Shown here one piece after another: positions 54,808 to 64,000 of a stretch of 64,000 nt of DNA (its first letter is position 1; the number at the start of each line of letters is the position of its first letter). The stretch is taken from assembly GCF_001517935.1 (NCBI RefSeq), contig NZ_LOQF01000002.1:1-64000 (forward strand), read 5' to 3'. This stretch comes from Sneathia sanguinegens (GTDB lineage Bacteria; Fusobacteriota; Fusobacteriia; Fusobacteriales; Leptotrichiaceae). The notes below the pieces were generated by a model. The model was given only the letters and a program-made list of their open reading frames with translations, did not search any database and was not told where the DNA came from. A program made the position numbers and the translations under genes.

Positions 54808-56400
54808 CTACCATTTTTTAAAAATATTGTCAACTATTTTTTTAATTTTATGCATTAGTCCAACACTTTGTTTTTCAATGGCTTCAACATTGTTATTTAT
54901 TTCCTTTAATCTAGGTACTATATTGGCTTTAACTGTATTCTCATCTATTCCATAAATTCTGTCATATTCCTTTGAAAAATCTTCAAAGCTAATAGGTGCT
55001 AACTTAAGATATAGATCTTTTGCCTGTTTCATTCTATCAACTTTTCCAAATTGTATAATTGGCATACGAGAAAATTTTATATTTGAAAAATTTTTATTAT
55101 CCTTACAAATTTTTTTCAATAAATTATGTAGTTCATATTCATCTTGCACATCATATTCCTTCATTAAGTCTAAATTATCTCTAAATATTTTCAATGATGA
55201 ATATTCGATATTTTTATATTTTGTTAATTCTAATGCAGTCAAAAATTTTTTCATATCTTTATTTTCAATATCATAATATCTTATAGTATTTTTTAATTTA
55301 CTTAATATATCTGGTCTATTTTTTATAGCATTTTCGTAATCTCTATTTTTTAGTTTTTCAATCTTACCTTGACAATAAGTATCTAAAAAATCATTATACA
55401 TTTCTTTAAATTTTTCAAGATTTATAGTAACTGCGGCATTTTTTTTCAAAAAATATTCCATTAAACTTTTTTTTGTTAATTTTATTTTTTCTCCATCTAT
55501 AACTAAAATATCTTCATTCAATAAATTATTTATTTTATTTTTTATATCATTCGATATTTCAACATCATTTAAAATTTCTTCAAGAGGTATTCTTTCTTCT
55601 TCTAAAAAGTCTAATCCAAATCTTAATTCAATAAAATTACAGATTTCCTTTCCGAAAATTTTATAAATATCTTCTTTTTTAAAATCATATTTTTGTACAA
55701 TTTCTAAATATTTATCATAACCTAGCTTCTTATCTTTTAATATTGATAATACTTTACATTCAATTTGTCTTATTCTTTCCCTAGTAACATTGAAATCTTT
55801 TGCAATTTCATTTAAAGTTCTGCCATTAATTCTATCAATAAAAATCTTTATCTTATTAGCATCCAAAATTGGTTTTAATTCTTCCTCTAAACTTTTTATA
55901 TTTTTCAATATTAGAAAATTATCTCTTATTTCTACTTGATCTTTTTGTTCTAACTCTCTTATTGCTTCATCTATTATATCTTGATATTGCAATATTACAG
56001 GTAATTTTTCAATAAAACAGTCTTTTAATACTCCATAAGGATAAAAAGAAAGAAATTTATACAAATAATCTAGTAACTTATTTTTAAAATATGAATTTTT
56101 TAATATTAAAAATTTTAATATTTCATATGTATTATTATAATCTAATGATACAATATATAGGCTTTCAATATCTAATTCTAATAAAGTTGAAAGTTCAATT
56201 AAATTTGGACTATATTTTTCATATTTTTTAATTTTTTCTTTAACTTCACATAGTTCTTTTAAACTCTTTTGTCCCATTCCTTGAATATTTTTCATATCAT
56301 TTTCTGTTAATTCTAATATTTGTGTATCAGTTGTTATACCAACTTTAATTAGTGCATTATATGTCCTTGTTGATAAATTCAAATCTTTTAGTTCTCTCAT
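54808..56400 (-). CDS. alpha-CTD-like plus sigma-region-4-like DNA-binding protein
   Basis: 530 residues. The start, MRELKDLNLSTRTYNALIKVGITTDTQIL...IQGMGQKSLKEL (1-50), mirrors the RNA polymerase alpha C-terminal domain (helix-hairpin-helix). Around 187-222, RTLNEIAKDFNVTRERIRQIE is the HTH of sigma factor region 4. The remaining about 300 residues are helical and unfamiliar. Such proteins may guide polymerase to promoters or act as atypical regulators. The ATG after AGAAGG is preferred over the TTG three codons earlier. It lies alone upstream of the tRNA run. Confidence 0.75.
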   Translation of the reverse strand: MRELKDLNLSTRTYNALIKVGITTDTQILELTENDMKNIQGMGQKSLKELCEVKEKIKKYEKYSPNLIELSTLLELDIESLYIVSLDYNNTYEILKFLILKNSYFKNKLLDYLYKFLSFYPYGVLKDCFIEKLPVILQYQDIIDEAIRELEQKDQVEIRDNFLILKNIKSLEEELKPILDANKIKIFIDRINGRTLNEIAKDFNVTRERIRQIECKVLSILKDKKLGYDKYLEIVQKYDFKKEDIYKIFGKEICNFIELRFGLDFLEEERIPLEEILNDVEISNDIKNKINNLLNEDILVIDGEKIKLTKKSLMEYFLKKNAAVTINLEKFKEMYNDFLDTYCQGKIEKLKNRDYENAIKNRPDILSKLKNTIRYYDIENKDMKKFLTALELTKYKNIEYSSLKIFRDNLDLMKEYDVQDEYELHNLLKKICKDNKNFSNIKFSRMPIIQFGKVDRMKQAKDLYLKLAPISFEDFSKEYDRIYGIDENTVKANIVPRLKEINNNVEAIEKQSVGLMHKIKKIVDNIFKKW

Positions 56401-56520
56401 AATAAACAACCTTCTATTTTTTTGTATATTATACCATAAAACCTTTCTTTATCTAAGCTTTAATTTTACAATTTCTTCATTTTATGCTATAATTATACAT
56501 ATTTTTTATTGGAGGAAATT

Positions 56521-57240
56521 ATGGGAAGACATGGTACTATAGCTGGTCGTAAAGAAGCACAAGATAAGAAAAGAGCAGCTGCATTTACAAAGTATGTTAG
56601 ATTAATTACCGTCGCTGCAAGAGAAGGAGCAGATCCTGATTACAATGTTGCACTAAAGCATGCTATTGAAAAGGCAAAAAGTATAAATATGCCTAATGAC
56701 AATATACAAAGAGCTATTAAAAAAGGTTCAGGTGCTGATGGAAGTGTTACATATGATTCACTTAATTATGAAGGATATGGTCCTGGTGGTGTAGCTGTAA
56801 TAGTAGAAATTTTAACAGATAATAGAAATAGAACAGCTTCTTCTGTAAAAGGTTTATTTGATAGATGTGGTGGAAATGTAGGTACTCCTGGTTGTGTATC
56901 TTATATGTTCACAAGAAAAGGTGCAATAGAAATTGAAAAAACTGATAATCTTACTGAAGACGATATTATGGATGTTGCTTTGGATGCTGGAATGGATGAA
57001 ATTACAACTTATGATGATAGTTTTTATATTACAGCTCCTACAGAAAATTTTGAAGCTGTTAGTACAGCATTAAGAGAAGCTGGTTATAAATTTATTGATT
57101 CAGACATAACTTATGTTCCTAACATAGTTGTTGAAAATGTATCTGAAGCTGATAAAGAAAAACTACAAAAGCTTATTGATCAACTTGAAGATAATGATGA
57201 TGTACAAAAAGTTCATCACAATTGTAAGGATTTATTATAA
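56521..57240 (+). CDS. yebC: YebC/PmpR family protein (TACO1-like)
   Basis: 239 residues, three-domain YebC fold: MGRHGTIAGRKEAQDKKRAAAFTKYVRLI at the front, NVALKHAIEKAKSINMPNDNIQRAIKKG and YGPGGVAVIVEILTDNRNRTAS. Family members regulate transcription or aid ribosomes at proline stretches; which applies here is unknown. The ATG after GGAGG is the start; an in-frame TTG four codons before contains the ribosome site. Own promoter with TATAAT about 30 bases upstream. Confidence 0.93.
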   Translation: MGRHGTIAGRKEAQDKKRAAAFTKYVRLITVAAREGADPDYNVALKHAIEKAKSINMPNDNIQRAIKKGSGADGSVTYDSLNYEGYGPGGVAVIVEILTDNRNRTASSVKGLFDRCGGNVGTPGCVSYMFTRKGAIEIEKTDNLTEDDIMDVALDAGMDEITTYDDSFYITAPTENFEAVSTALREAGYKFIDSDITYVPNIVVENVSEADKEKLQKLIDQLEDNDDVQKVHHNCKDLL

Positions 57241-57273
57241 AAAAGCACAAAGTGTTAAACTTTGTGTTTTTAT
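57241..57273. terminator. bidirectional terminator between yebC and the ROK gene
   Basis: CACAAAGT/ACTTTGTG with a 5-base loop and flanking A and T tracts, between convergent genes. Confidence 0.82.
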
Positions 57274-58397
57274 TTTATCAATGTTCTACCTTTAAATAAA
57301 TTATTTATTATTAAAGATAAAGCCCCTAAATTCTCTATATCATTATTTAATTTTGAATATTCTATTATTGTATTTGAAAATAAATTACTATCTACATTTT
57401 TTCTAACATTTTCTTTAATTAGATTTAAAAAATAATCCGATTTTATATGATCTTCACCAGATATTACAATTTTCCCTATATCTAAAAGATTTAATACATT
57501 AGCTAAAGCAAAACCTATTTTCTTACTTATATCTGTTATAATTTCCATATATGGCGATTCACCTTTACTTGCTAACCTAAATATATCTGAAATTTTTAAC
57601 ATTTCATTTTCCATACCTTTTTTAGTTAATCTATCAAATATATTATAATCATTACAGTAGTCTCCCAAACTAAGTTCAGTATTACTATAAGTGTTGTTAA
57701 ATTGACCTGCTGAATAATTAACACCAGAATAAATTTTATCATTTATTAATATTGCAGATCCTATACCATTCCTAAAGAACATAAAAAAAGCATCCTTATT
57801 ATTTTTCAATGTCCCAAATAGTTTTTCTGCATTTATCATAGCCCTGATATTATTTTCTATCACACAGGGTATTGAAAAAATGTCCTCTATATATTTTGTA
57901 ATTTTTATATTACTTCCTTTAAAAACTGTTGATTTTTTAATCAAGCCATTTTCAGAGTCAACTATCCCAGGTATCGCAAGACCGACACCTATTATATTTT
58001 CTTTTCCATATTTTTCCATCATATATTCTAATTCATCACACATCATTTTTATTAATTTAGCTTGTAAAGTTGCATATGATCTCTTTCTAAGCCTAGTTTC
58101 AATTATTTCTCCATTAAGATGTGAAATTGATATTGATAGATATTCCTCGCTTAGAAAAATTCCTAAAATTTTTCCATATTTTTTATTCAAAGTTATAACT
58201 TTTCTAGGTCTACCACCATTTGAAGGTAACAATTTTCCTGTAGATATTAGTAATTTTTTATCAAATAATTTTTTAGTTATTTTAAAAATAGCTGGTGCCG
58301 TTAAACCTAAAACTTCTACTAATTTAGCTCTACTCATATTATTTTCTAATAAAATATGATTAAGTGCTATGTAATCATTACTATTAAGTTTTTTCAT
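57270..58397 (-). CDS. ROK-family regulator (NagC/XylR-like)
   Basis: 375 residues. N-terminal winged HTH (NHILLENNMSRAKLVEVLGLTAPAIFKITKKLF, about 13-45) followed by a ROK sugar-kinase-like domain with GVGLAIPGIVDSENGL (about 137-152). It probably represses sugar-use genes until a sugar binds, though the cysteine cluster of the ROK zinc site is not obvious. Divergent from the DUF1275 gene across a gap holding a 9+9 inverted repeat, a likely operator. Confidence 0.85.
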   Translation of the reverse strand: MKKLNSNDYIALNHILLENNMSRAKLVEVLGLTAPAIFKITKKLFDKKLLISTGKLLPSNGGRPRKVITLNKKYGKILGIFLSEEYLSISISHLNGEIIETRLRKRSYATLQAKLIKMMCDELEYMMEKYGKENIIGVGLAIPGIVDSENGLIKKSTVFKGSNIKITKYIEDIFSIPCVIENNIRAMINAEKLFGTLKNNKDAFFMFFRNGIGSAILINDKIYSGVNYSAGQFNNTYSNTELSLGDYCNDYNIFDRLTKKGMENEMLKISDIFRLASKGESPYMEIITDISKKIGFALANVLNLLDIGKIVISGEDHIKSDYFLNLIKENVRKNVDSNLFSNTIIEYSKLNNDIENLGALSLIINNLFKGRTLIK

Positions 58398-58407
58398 TCA
58401 ATCACCT

Positions 58408-58431
58408 TTTATTTATTTTTTTATAAATAAA
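58408..58431. promoter_or_regulatory. inverted repeat, candidate ROK operator
   Basis: TTTATTTAT-6 bases-ATAAATAAA, a perfect 9+9 dyad (24 bases), lies 11 bases from the ROK start and just before a TATACT box for the divergent DUF1275 gene. XylR/NagC sites have similar AT-rich dyads. Confidence 0.45.
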
Positions 58432-58491
58432 TGATATACTAGATTGTAGATAATTGCAAGAACTTTTTTTATTTTTATAGGAGGCTTTAAG

Positions 58492-59121
58492 ATGACAACA
58501 CGACAAACATCAGAATCAACAGAAGTTTCTATGCTTTTAACTTTTATCGGAGGTTTTTTAGAAATATATTCTTTTTTATTAAAAGGGCATGTATTTGCAA
58601 CAACAATAACAGGAAATATTGTTTTAATGATATTTAATCTTTCTAGTAAAAATTATTCTTTAATTATTAAATATATTTTTCCTATTCTTGGTTTTTGCTT
58701 AGGAACTATGATTTCAATAAAAATTAGAGAAAATTTTTCAAATAAACTTTTACATTGGCGATTATATGTATTGCCCTTAGAAATATTACTAATTGTCTTA
58801 GTTTATTTATTGAGAAGTAAAGAATTTATAATTATTGATATTTGTTTTATTTCAACATTAAGTGGCTTACAAATACAAACTTTTACCAAGATAAAAAAAA
58901 GAGTATATATGTCAACTATGTGTACAGGAAATACTAGAAAATTCATTCAGCATTTAGTTTATAAAGATTATGAAACAGCAAAAATTTTTGCACTTATAAT
59001 TTCTAGCTTTGCATCAGGAGTTATTTTTGGGACATTTATAATTAATATTTTAAAAGAAACTTCAATTTTACTTATGATAATTCCTATAGTAATTGTTGGA
59101 TATCTTGTACATAAAAATTAA
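58492..59121 (+). CDS. DUF1275 (YoaK-like) membrane protein
   Basis: 209 residues with about six membrane segments. LLTFIGGFLEIYSFLLKGHVFATTITGNIVLM is the DUF1275 signature (GG..D..S/TY and TGN), and MCTGNTRKF repeats the TGN in the second half. Function unknown. AGGAGGC supports the ATG. It shares a divergent promoter gap with the ROK gene and may be under its control. Confidence 0.82.
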   Translation: MTTRQTSESTEVSMLLTFIGGFLEIYSFLLKGHVFATTITGNIVLMIFNLSSKNYSLIIKYIFPILGFCLGTMISIKIRENFSNKLLHWRLYVLPLEILLIVLVYLLRSKEFIIIDICFISTLSGLQIQTFTKIKKRVYMSTMCTGNTRKFIQHLVYKDYETAKIFALIISSFASGVIFGTFIINILKETSILLMIIPIVIVGYLVHKN

Positions 59122-59156
59122 GCTACAAACAGATTAAACTGTTGTAGCTTTTTTTT
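59120..59156. terminator. bidirectional terminator between DUF1275 and secA
   Basis: AAGCTACAA-A-CAG pairs with CTG-TTGTAGCTT (one bulge, 6-base loop), with T8 on the plus side and a shorter run on the minus side. Confidence 0.85.
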
Positions 59157-59160
59157 AATT

Positions 59161-61707
59161 TTAATTTTTATTTCTTCTTTCTCTTCTTGAAACAAATTCT
59201 CCATCTTCTTTTTGTTCTTCTTGGTGAGAAGGTTCTTGAGGTTTAATTCTAAGTAAGAATGATGTTGTATCTCTATTTATTGATTCTATCATATCGTTAT
59301 ATACATCAGCACTTACAATTTTATACTCATTAACTGGATTTTTTTGACCATATGATTGTAAATTTATACCTTCTCTTAATTCTGATAAATTCTTTAAATT
59401 ATCTCTCCATTTACTATCAAGAACTTCAAGCATAATATATCTTTCAATTTTCTTAAAATATTCATCTCCAAATAAATCAACTTTTGAATAATATATTTTT
59501 TCTAATTCTTTGTATAACTTATCTAGAAGACCTTCTTTTTCTTCTTTGTTAATATCGAAACTTGGTTCATAATTATATATATTATGTAATTTTTCAATTA
59601 TTTCTTCATTATCTTCAGAAGTTTCTAATATGTCATCTATATTACCATATAACATATCCAAAATTACATCTCTTAAATTTTCATTTTTTAATATTTTATC
59701 TCTTTGTGCATAAATAATTTCTCTTTGCTTATTATTTACATCATCAAATTCAATCAAACTTTTTCTTGTAGCAAAGTTTCTACTTTCTACTCTTTTTTGA
59801 GCATTTTCAACAGATTTAGATACTTTTTTAGATCTTATTTCTTCATCTTCGCCAAGTTTTAACATAGCCATTATTTTCTTTAATCTATCTCCACCAAACA
59901 ATCTCATTAATTCATCATCTAAAGATAAATAAAATTCTGATGCTCCTGGATCTCCTTGTCTTCCTGCTCTTCCTCTTAATTGATTATCTATTCTTCTACT
60001 TTCATGTCTTTCAGTTCCAAGTATGAATAAGCCTCCAGCTTTTAGTACCTTTTCTCTATTTTCTTCACATTCTTTTTCATACATTTTCAAAGCATCTATA
60101 TATTCAGGTGTACCTCTTTCAGCAACCTTTGTTGCTAATGAATCTGGATCTCCACCCAATTTTATGTCTGTTCCACGACCTGCCATATTTGTTGCTATAG
60201 TAACTGATTTATATCTACCTGCTTGAGATACAATTTCTGCTTCTCTTTCATGATATTTTGCATTCAATACTTCATGAGGTATTTTTGCCTTTGTTAATAA
60301 TCTTGATAATTCTTCTGAATGAGCAATAGTAGCTGTACCAACCAATACTGGTTGTCCTTTTTCAAATAATTCAATTATTTTATTTACAACTGCCTTATAT
60401 TTTGCTTTTTTTGTTTGATATATTACATCTGCTAAATCTTTTCTTATAACTGGTTTATTTGTAGGAACTACTACAACTTTAAGATTATAGATTTGTCTAA
60501 ATTCTTCTTCTTCAGTTTTTGCAGTACCTGTCATACCTGACAATTTATCATACATTCTAAAATAGTTTTGTAATGTAACTGTTGCTAAAGTTTGATTTTC
60601 TCCGGCAACTTTTACATGTTCTTTTGCTTCAATTGCTTGGTGTAAACCATCTGAATATCGTCTTCCATCCATAAGTCTACCTGTATGTTCGTCAACTATT
60701 ATTATTTCATCTTTTTGGTTTATGATATAATCCTTGTCTCTTTTAAATAATTCTTTTGCCTTAAGTGCTTGAGTTAAGAAATGTGTCAATTCTACATAAT
60801 CAGGTGCATAAAGATTTTCTATGTTCAGCATTTTTTCAACACTTTTTATACCCTTATCTGTTATTGTTACTGTTCTAGCTTTTTCATCAACTTCATAATC
60901 TTCCCAATCTTCATCAGGTATAACTGTGTTCTTTTTATCTTTAATTTTTTCAGTCTTATAACTTCTTTTTAATCTATTTGCTACTGTTGCAAAAGTTCCA
61001 TACCATTCAGTAGTTTCTTCTGCAGCACCAGAAATAATTAAAGGAGTTCTTGCTTCATCTATAAGTATAGAATCTACTTCATCGACAATTGCAAAATTAA
61101 ATTCTCTTTGAACTTTTTCTTCCATTTCATGTACCATGTTATCACGCAAATAATCAAACCCAAATTCATTATTAGTTCCATATGTTATATCACAATTGTA
61201 TGCAATTTTTCTTTTGTCATTTTCCATATTTGCTATTATAACACCTGAAGACAAACCTAAAAATGAATAAATTGTACCCATGGTATCTCTATCTCTTTTT
61301 GCTAAATAATCATTTACTGTAACAACATGAACTCCCTTACCTGTTAAGGCATTTAAATATACTGGAAATGCTGACATCAAAGTTTTACCTTCTCCAGTTT
61401 TCATTTCTGCAATTTTCCCTTCATGAAGTATCATACCACCAATTAATTGGACATCATATGCTCTCATTCCTAAAACTCTTTTTGCAGTTTCTCTAACTGT
61501 TGCAAAAGCATCAACTAAAATATCATCTAAAGTTTCACCATTAGCTAATCTTTCTTTTAATTGTCTTGTCTTATCTTTCAATTCATCATTACTTAACTTT
61601 ATATATTCTTCCTCAATATTGTTAATTTTCTCAACTTTTTTTCTCATTCTTTTAATAACTTTTTCGTCTGTCAAACCAAACATTTTATTAAAAATTCCCT
61701 CAAACAT
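59161..61707 (-). CDS. secA: preprotein translocase ATPase SecA
   Basis: 848-residue motor that pushes preproteins through SecYEG. Walker [11 protein letters not shown] (101-110), DEAD-like [16 protein letters not shown], the second helicase domain ([25 protein letters not shown]) and the wing/scaffold region are all present. The C-terminus ends in SRRERRNKN without the zinc/SecB-binding tail. Last gene of rsmD-xseB-ispA-pgeF-secA, 18 bases after pgeF. Confidence 0.97.
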   Translation of the reverse strand: MFEGIFNKMFGLTDEKVIKRMRKKVEKINNIEEEYIKLSNDELKDKTRQLKERLANGETLDDILVDAFATVRETAKRVLGMRAYDVQLIGGMILHEGKIAEMKTGEGKTLMSAFPVYLNALTGKGVHVVTVNDYLAKRDRDTMGTIYSFLGLSSGVIIANMENDKRKIAYNCDITYGTNNEFGFDYLRDNMVHEMEEKVQREFNFAIVDEVDSILIDEARTPLIISGAAEETTEWYGTFATVANRLKRSYKTEKIKDKKNTVIPDEDWEDYEVDEKARTVTITDKGIKSVEKMLNIENLYAPDYVELTHFLTQALKAKELFKRDKDYIINQKDEIIIVDEHTGRLMDGRRYSDGLHQAIEAKEHVKVAGENQTLATVTLQNYFRMYDKLSGMTGTAKTEEEEFRQIYNLKVVVVPTNKPVIRKDLADVIYQTKKAKYKAVVNKIIELFEKGQPVLVGTATIAHSEELSRLLTKAKIPHEVLNAKYHEREAEIVSQAGRYKSVTIATNMAGRGTDIKLGGDPDSLATKVAERGTPEYIDALKMYEKECEENREKVLKAGGLFILGTERHESRRIDNQLRGRAGRQGDPGASEFYLSLDDELMRLFGGDRLKKIMAMLKLGEDEEIRSKKVSKSVENAQKRVESRNFATRKSLIEFDDVNNKQREIIYAQRDKILKNENLRDVILDMLYGNIDDILETSEDNEEIIEKLHNIYNYEPSFDINKEEKEGLLDKLYKELEKIYYSKVDLFGDEYFKKIERYIMLEVLDSKWRDNLKNLSELREGINLQSYGQKNPVNEYKIVSADVYNDMIESINRDTTSFLLRIKPQEPSHQEEQKEDGEFVSRRERRNKN

Positions 61708-61725
61708 TTAACTTCCCTTTCTAAT

Positions 61726-62424
61726 TTATCTTTTTTTTGTAATTATTGCTACCATTCTTTCAGGGGTATGAGTTTTTCTATATGAATAAAAATCACCTTC
61801 AGTAGTACAATAATTATTTTTAAATATATTTTTTTCCAAAATTCCACAGTTTTTTGCTATTTGTTCATTTAATTTTTGTGTATCTAAATATATTTTATCT
61901 TCTTTATATGTTATCATATTATTAAAAGTTAGTAAAGTTTTCAAAATATCAACAGTATCTTCTTTTATTTCATAATTTCTTCCCGATATTCCTATTCCAA
62001 AACAAACTAATATATTTTCTAATTTACATTTATATTTATTTAACATTAAATCTATACCTTTTTCCAATATTTTATTTGCACTTCCTCTCCAACCTCCATG
62101 CAAAACTCCAAATACATCCTTTGTTGGATCTAATAAGAATATTGGTAAACAATCTGCATAATATGTAATTAAAGTGTAGTTAGTATCATTTGAGATAAAT
62201 CCATCTATAACTTCATTTTCATCTATATCTACTTTTTCATTTTTTTCTATGCAATATATGTTAGTTGTATGTTTTTGATTTCCCTTAATACAATTTTCAG
62301 AAATATTTAAATCTGTTAAAATTTTATTTAAATTAAACTTATCTTTCATATCTCCTGCTTGTTTTGTTGTTTGTATTGCAAGATATCCATATTTTTCTAT
62401 TTCATTAAAATGAATATATTTCAT
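61726..62424 (-). CDS. pgeF: peptidoglycan-editing / laccase-domain purine nucleosidase (PgeF/YfiH)
   Basis: 232 residues with the metal site of the family: YADCLPIFLLDP (Cys, about 111) and GVLHGGWRGSANKILEKG (His, about 128); FKNNYCTTEGDFYSYRKTHTPERM closes it. E. coli relatives edit L-Ser in muropeptides and others cleave purine nucleosides; the role here is not shown. It overlaps ispA by 1 base and precedes secA. Confidence 0.87.
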   Translation of the reverse strand: MKYIHFNEIEKYGYLAIQTTKQAGDMKDKFNLNKILTDLNISENCIKGNQKHTTNIYCIEKNEKVDIDENEVIDGFISNDTNYTLITYYADCLPIFLLDPTKDVFGVLHGGWRGSANKILEKGIDLMLNKYKCKLENILVCFGIGISGRNYEIKEDTVDILKTLLTFNNMITYKEDKIYLDTQKLNEQIAKNCGILEKNIFKNNYCTTEGDFYSYRKTHTPERMVAIITKKR

Positions 62425-63209
62425 TATTTTTGCCTTTCAATTATTTTCATTATAAATTGGGTTAAGTTTGTGTTAGTAGGTAAAAGCTCTTTTAACTCTT
62501 TGATATATTTTTCTAATTTTTCTTTTGCCTTCATTTCTCCTAATATATTAACATAATTTGAATTATCAGTTTCATTTTTTGAATCAAAAATGTCATCCTG
62601 TAATTGATAAATTAAACCTAATAAAGTAGCTATTTTTAGATATTTTTCATTTTCAAGTCCTTTATGTATCATTACCATTTCAAAACATGCTTTTATTAAG
62701 GCCCCAGTCTTATATTCATGAATTGTATTAATTGTTTTTTCATCAAGTTTTTTATTTAAATTTTGCATATCAAGATATTGACCTTGAACCATACCTCTAA
62801 GTCCTGCATTTTTACTTAAACATTCTATAAGTTTATCCTTATTTTTTAACTTTTCTGATCTTGCTATTATACTAAAAGCTTCTGTAAGTAGAGCATCCCC
62901 TACCAAAATACCTATATACTCTCCGAATTTCGCATGAGTAGTAAGTTTGCCTCTTCTATACTTATCATTATCCATTCCTGGTAAGTCGTCATGTACCAAA
63001 GAATAGTTATGTATAAATTCTATAGCTATTGCTATATCTACAATTTCATCTTTTTTTATGTTCAATACTTCAGAAAAGTATAGTACCAAAAGTGGTCTTA
63101 TTCTTTTTCCACCAGAATTTATTGAATATTCTATTGCCTTATACAAATTATCTTGAGTATTATAATAACTAAGTGCTTCATTTAATTTTTTTTCAAAATA
63201 TTCTTTCAT
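62424..63209 (-). CDS. ispA: polyprenyl (farnesyl/geranylgeranyl) diphosphate synthase
   Basis: 261 residues. First Asp-rich motif VHDDLPGMDND (about 74-84) and second YQLQDDIFD (about 196-204); GGKRIRPLL (about 33-41) binds diphosphate. This is the short-chain type, feeding quinone and undecaprenyl synthesis. It overlaps xseB by 4 bases. It is somewhat shorter than E. coli IspA (299). Confidence 0.92.
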   Translation of the reverse strand: MKEYFEKKLNEALSYYNTQDNLYKAIEYSINSGGKRIRPLLVLYFSEVLNIKKDEIVDIAIAIEFIHNYSLVHDDLPGMDNDKYRRGKLTTHAKFGEYIGILVGDALLTEAFSIIARSEKLKNKDKLIECLSKNAGLRGMVQGQYLDMQNLNKKLDEKTINTIHEYKTGALIKACFEMVMIHKGLENEKYLKIATLLGLIYQLQDDIFDSKNETDNSNYVNILGEMKAKEKLEKYIKELKELLPTNTNLTQFIMKIIERQK

Positions 63210-63433
63210 TTCTTTTCCTTAAAGTCTTCTAATTCATATCCTTCATCTGTTTTTTCTATTATTTTTTTCACTTTACCTGAAGCTTCATCTAAAAGTTCAT
63301 TCGCTGATTCTAAAATTTTTTTACTTTCTTCATAAATTTTCAATGATTCCTCTAAACTTATGTCACTTTCTAAAATTTTCATATTATTTTCTAATTTTTC
63401 TATTTTCTTTTCAAAGCTCTCTTTTCTAGCCAT
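63206..63433 (-). CDS. xseB: exodeoxyribonuclease VII small subunit
   Basis: 75 residues, helical: SFEKKIEKLENNMKILESDISLEESLKIYEE matches XseB, which joins XseA to degrade single-stranded DNA. The large-subunit gene is not in view. One base after rsmD, coupled to ispA as in many bacteria. Confidence 0.9.
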   Translation of the reverse strand: MARKESFEKKIEKLENNMKILESDISLEESLKIYEESKKILESANELLDEASGKVKKIIEKTDEGYELEDFKEKK

Positions 63434-63434
63434 T

Positions 63435-63995
63435 TTATTCCCCTAACTTATATTTAAAAAATGTAACTATTTTTCTATTATAGTCTCTTTCATCATATTT
63501 TATAAATTGTCCTATTTCATCAGCTAATTTTTCATACTTTCCATGTTCACAAATTATTACTCCATCTTTTTCTAAAAGATTACAATCAGATATTTTTTCA
63601 ATTGTTTCTGTAGTTAAATTTTTTGCATATGGTGGATCCATAAAAATTATATCAAATTTCTCATTTTTATTTTCCAAAATTTCTATTGCTCTTAAAACAT
63701 TATTTTTATATGCTCTACACTTACTTGATAAGTTAAGTCTTTCAACATTATCTATTATTACTTTTAAAGCTTTTACATCTTGTTCTATTAATATTGCTTT
63801 TTTAGCTCCCCTAGATAAGGCTTCAAAACTCATATTTCCTGTACCTGCATACAAATCTAAAAATTTAGCTTCATTTATTTTATCATAAATAATACTATAA
63901 ATAGCTTCCTTTAATCTTTCCAAAGTTGGTCTTGTATCTCTACCCTCTCTTGAAAGTATTAATCTATTTTTTAAATTTCCTGAAGTTATTCTCAT
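63435..63995 (-). CDS. rsmD: 16S rRNA (guanine966-N2)-methyltransferase
   Basis: 186 residues. MRITSGNLKNRLI and RPTLERLKEAIYSII open the protein; SAM motif LDLYAGTGNMSFEALSRGA (about 47-65); catalytic IFMDPPYAKN (about 117-126). It methylates G966 in 16S rRNA. The ATG lies 5 bases from the window edge, so upstream promoter and neighbours are not visible; the protein appears complete. Confidence 0.93.
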   Translation of the reverse strand: MRITSGNLKNRLILSREGRDTRPTLERLKEAIYSIIYDKINEAKFLDLYAGTGNMSFEALSRGAKKAILIEQDVKALKVIIDNVERLNLSSKCRAYKNNVLRAIEILENKNEKFDIIFMDPPYAKNLTTETIEKISDCNLLEKDGVIICEHGKYEKLADEIGQFIKYDERDYNRKIVTFFKYKLGE

Positions 63996-64000
63996 ACATT

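Overview
The chromosome is very AT-rich, at roughly a quarter G+C by eye. It encodes a diderm: an outer-membrane barrel protein ending in Trp, a VgrG-like spike and a periplasmic-type acid phosphatase. Lactate dehydrogenase, class II aldolase, glycerate kinase and a glucose EIIA suggest sugar fermentation. Gene content and base composition fit Fusobacteriota, most likely Leptotrichiaceae (Sneathia/Streptobacillus-like). This is inference; no rRNA is present to confirm it.

Layout. 0-5 kb: trxB-tyrS, a secreted unknown, glycerate kinase and an acid phosphatase. 5-12.3 kb: an outer-membrane barrel gene, then a tight five-gene operon with an Hcp-like small protein, a VgrG-like spike and a 1012-residue protein that joins a DUF4280 (PAAR-like) tip to a C-terminal CHAP/NlpC-type hydrolase. 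No sheath, baseplate or ClpV gene is visible, so this looks like a detached contractile-injection spike/effector cassette. 12.4-15 kb: a thiXYZ-like precursor transporter behind a TPP riboswitch and an intrinsic terminator. 15-35 kb: housekeeping genes (nucleoside phosphorylase, ldh, glmU, prs, tsaC, truA, ybaK, fba, serS, whiA, MATE pump, crr), with an orphan GspE/PilB ATPase and a TetR-controlled membrane pair.

35.4-52.3 kb: an imported accessory island with visibly higher G+C and Firmicutes-type genes, many of them decayed. It lies directly downstream of a complete rlmD/rumA-type 23S rRNA methyltransferase gene (52.3-53.7 kb). Five more pieces of rlmD 3' ends, all in the same orientation, occur at 51.07, 49.1, 47.55, 43.1 and 41.6 kb. 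This is the footprint expected if integrative elements repeatedly inserted at the rlmD 3' end and stacked up. Cargo includes a Lsa/Vga-like ABC-F ribosome-protection gene, a membrane-anchored MerR regulator, a KilA-N protein, a DUF1016 nuclease (two copies inside a direct duplication of about 1.9 kb), LtrC/ArdC-like and serine-recombinase remnants, a SAP-domain protein, a CD1845-like protein, and an adjacent pair made of an Mrr-like nuclease and a probable pseudonuclease that share a C-terminal domain. That pair is the best candidate for an undescribed (possibly defence) system.

53.7-64 kb: core again. A tRNA cluster (Arg-TCG, Arg-ACG, Ser-GCT, Ser-TGA) surrounds a TrmN6-like methyltransferase. 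Then come a protein combining an RNA-polymerase-alpha-CTD-like domain with a sigma-region-4-like helix-turn-helix, yebC, a ROK repressor beside a DUF1275 membrane protein, and the operon rsmD-xseB-ispA-pgeF-secA.
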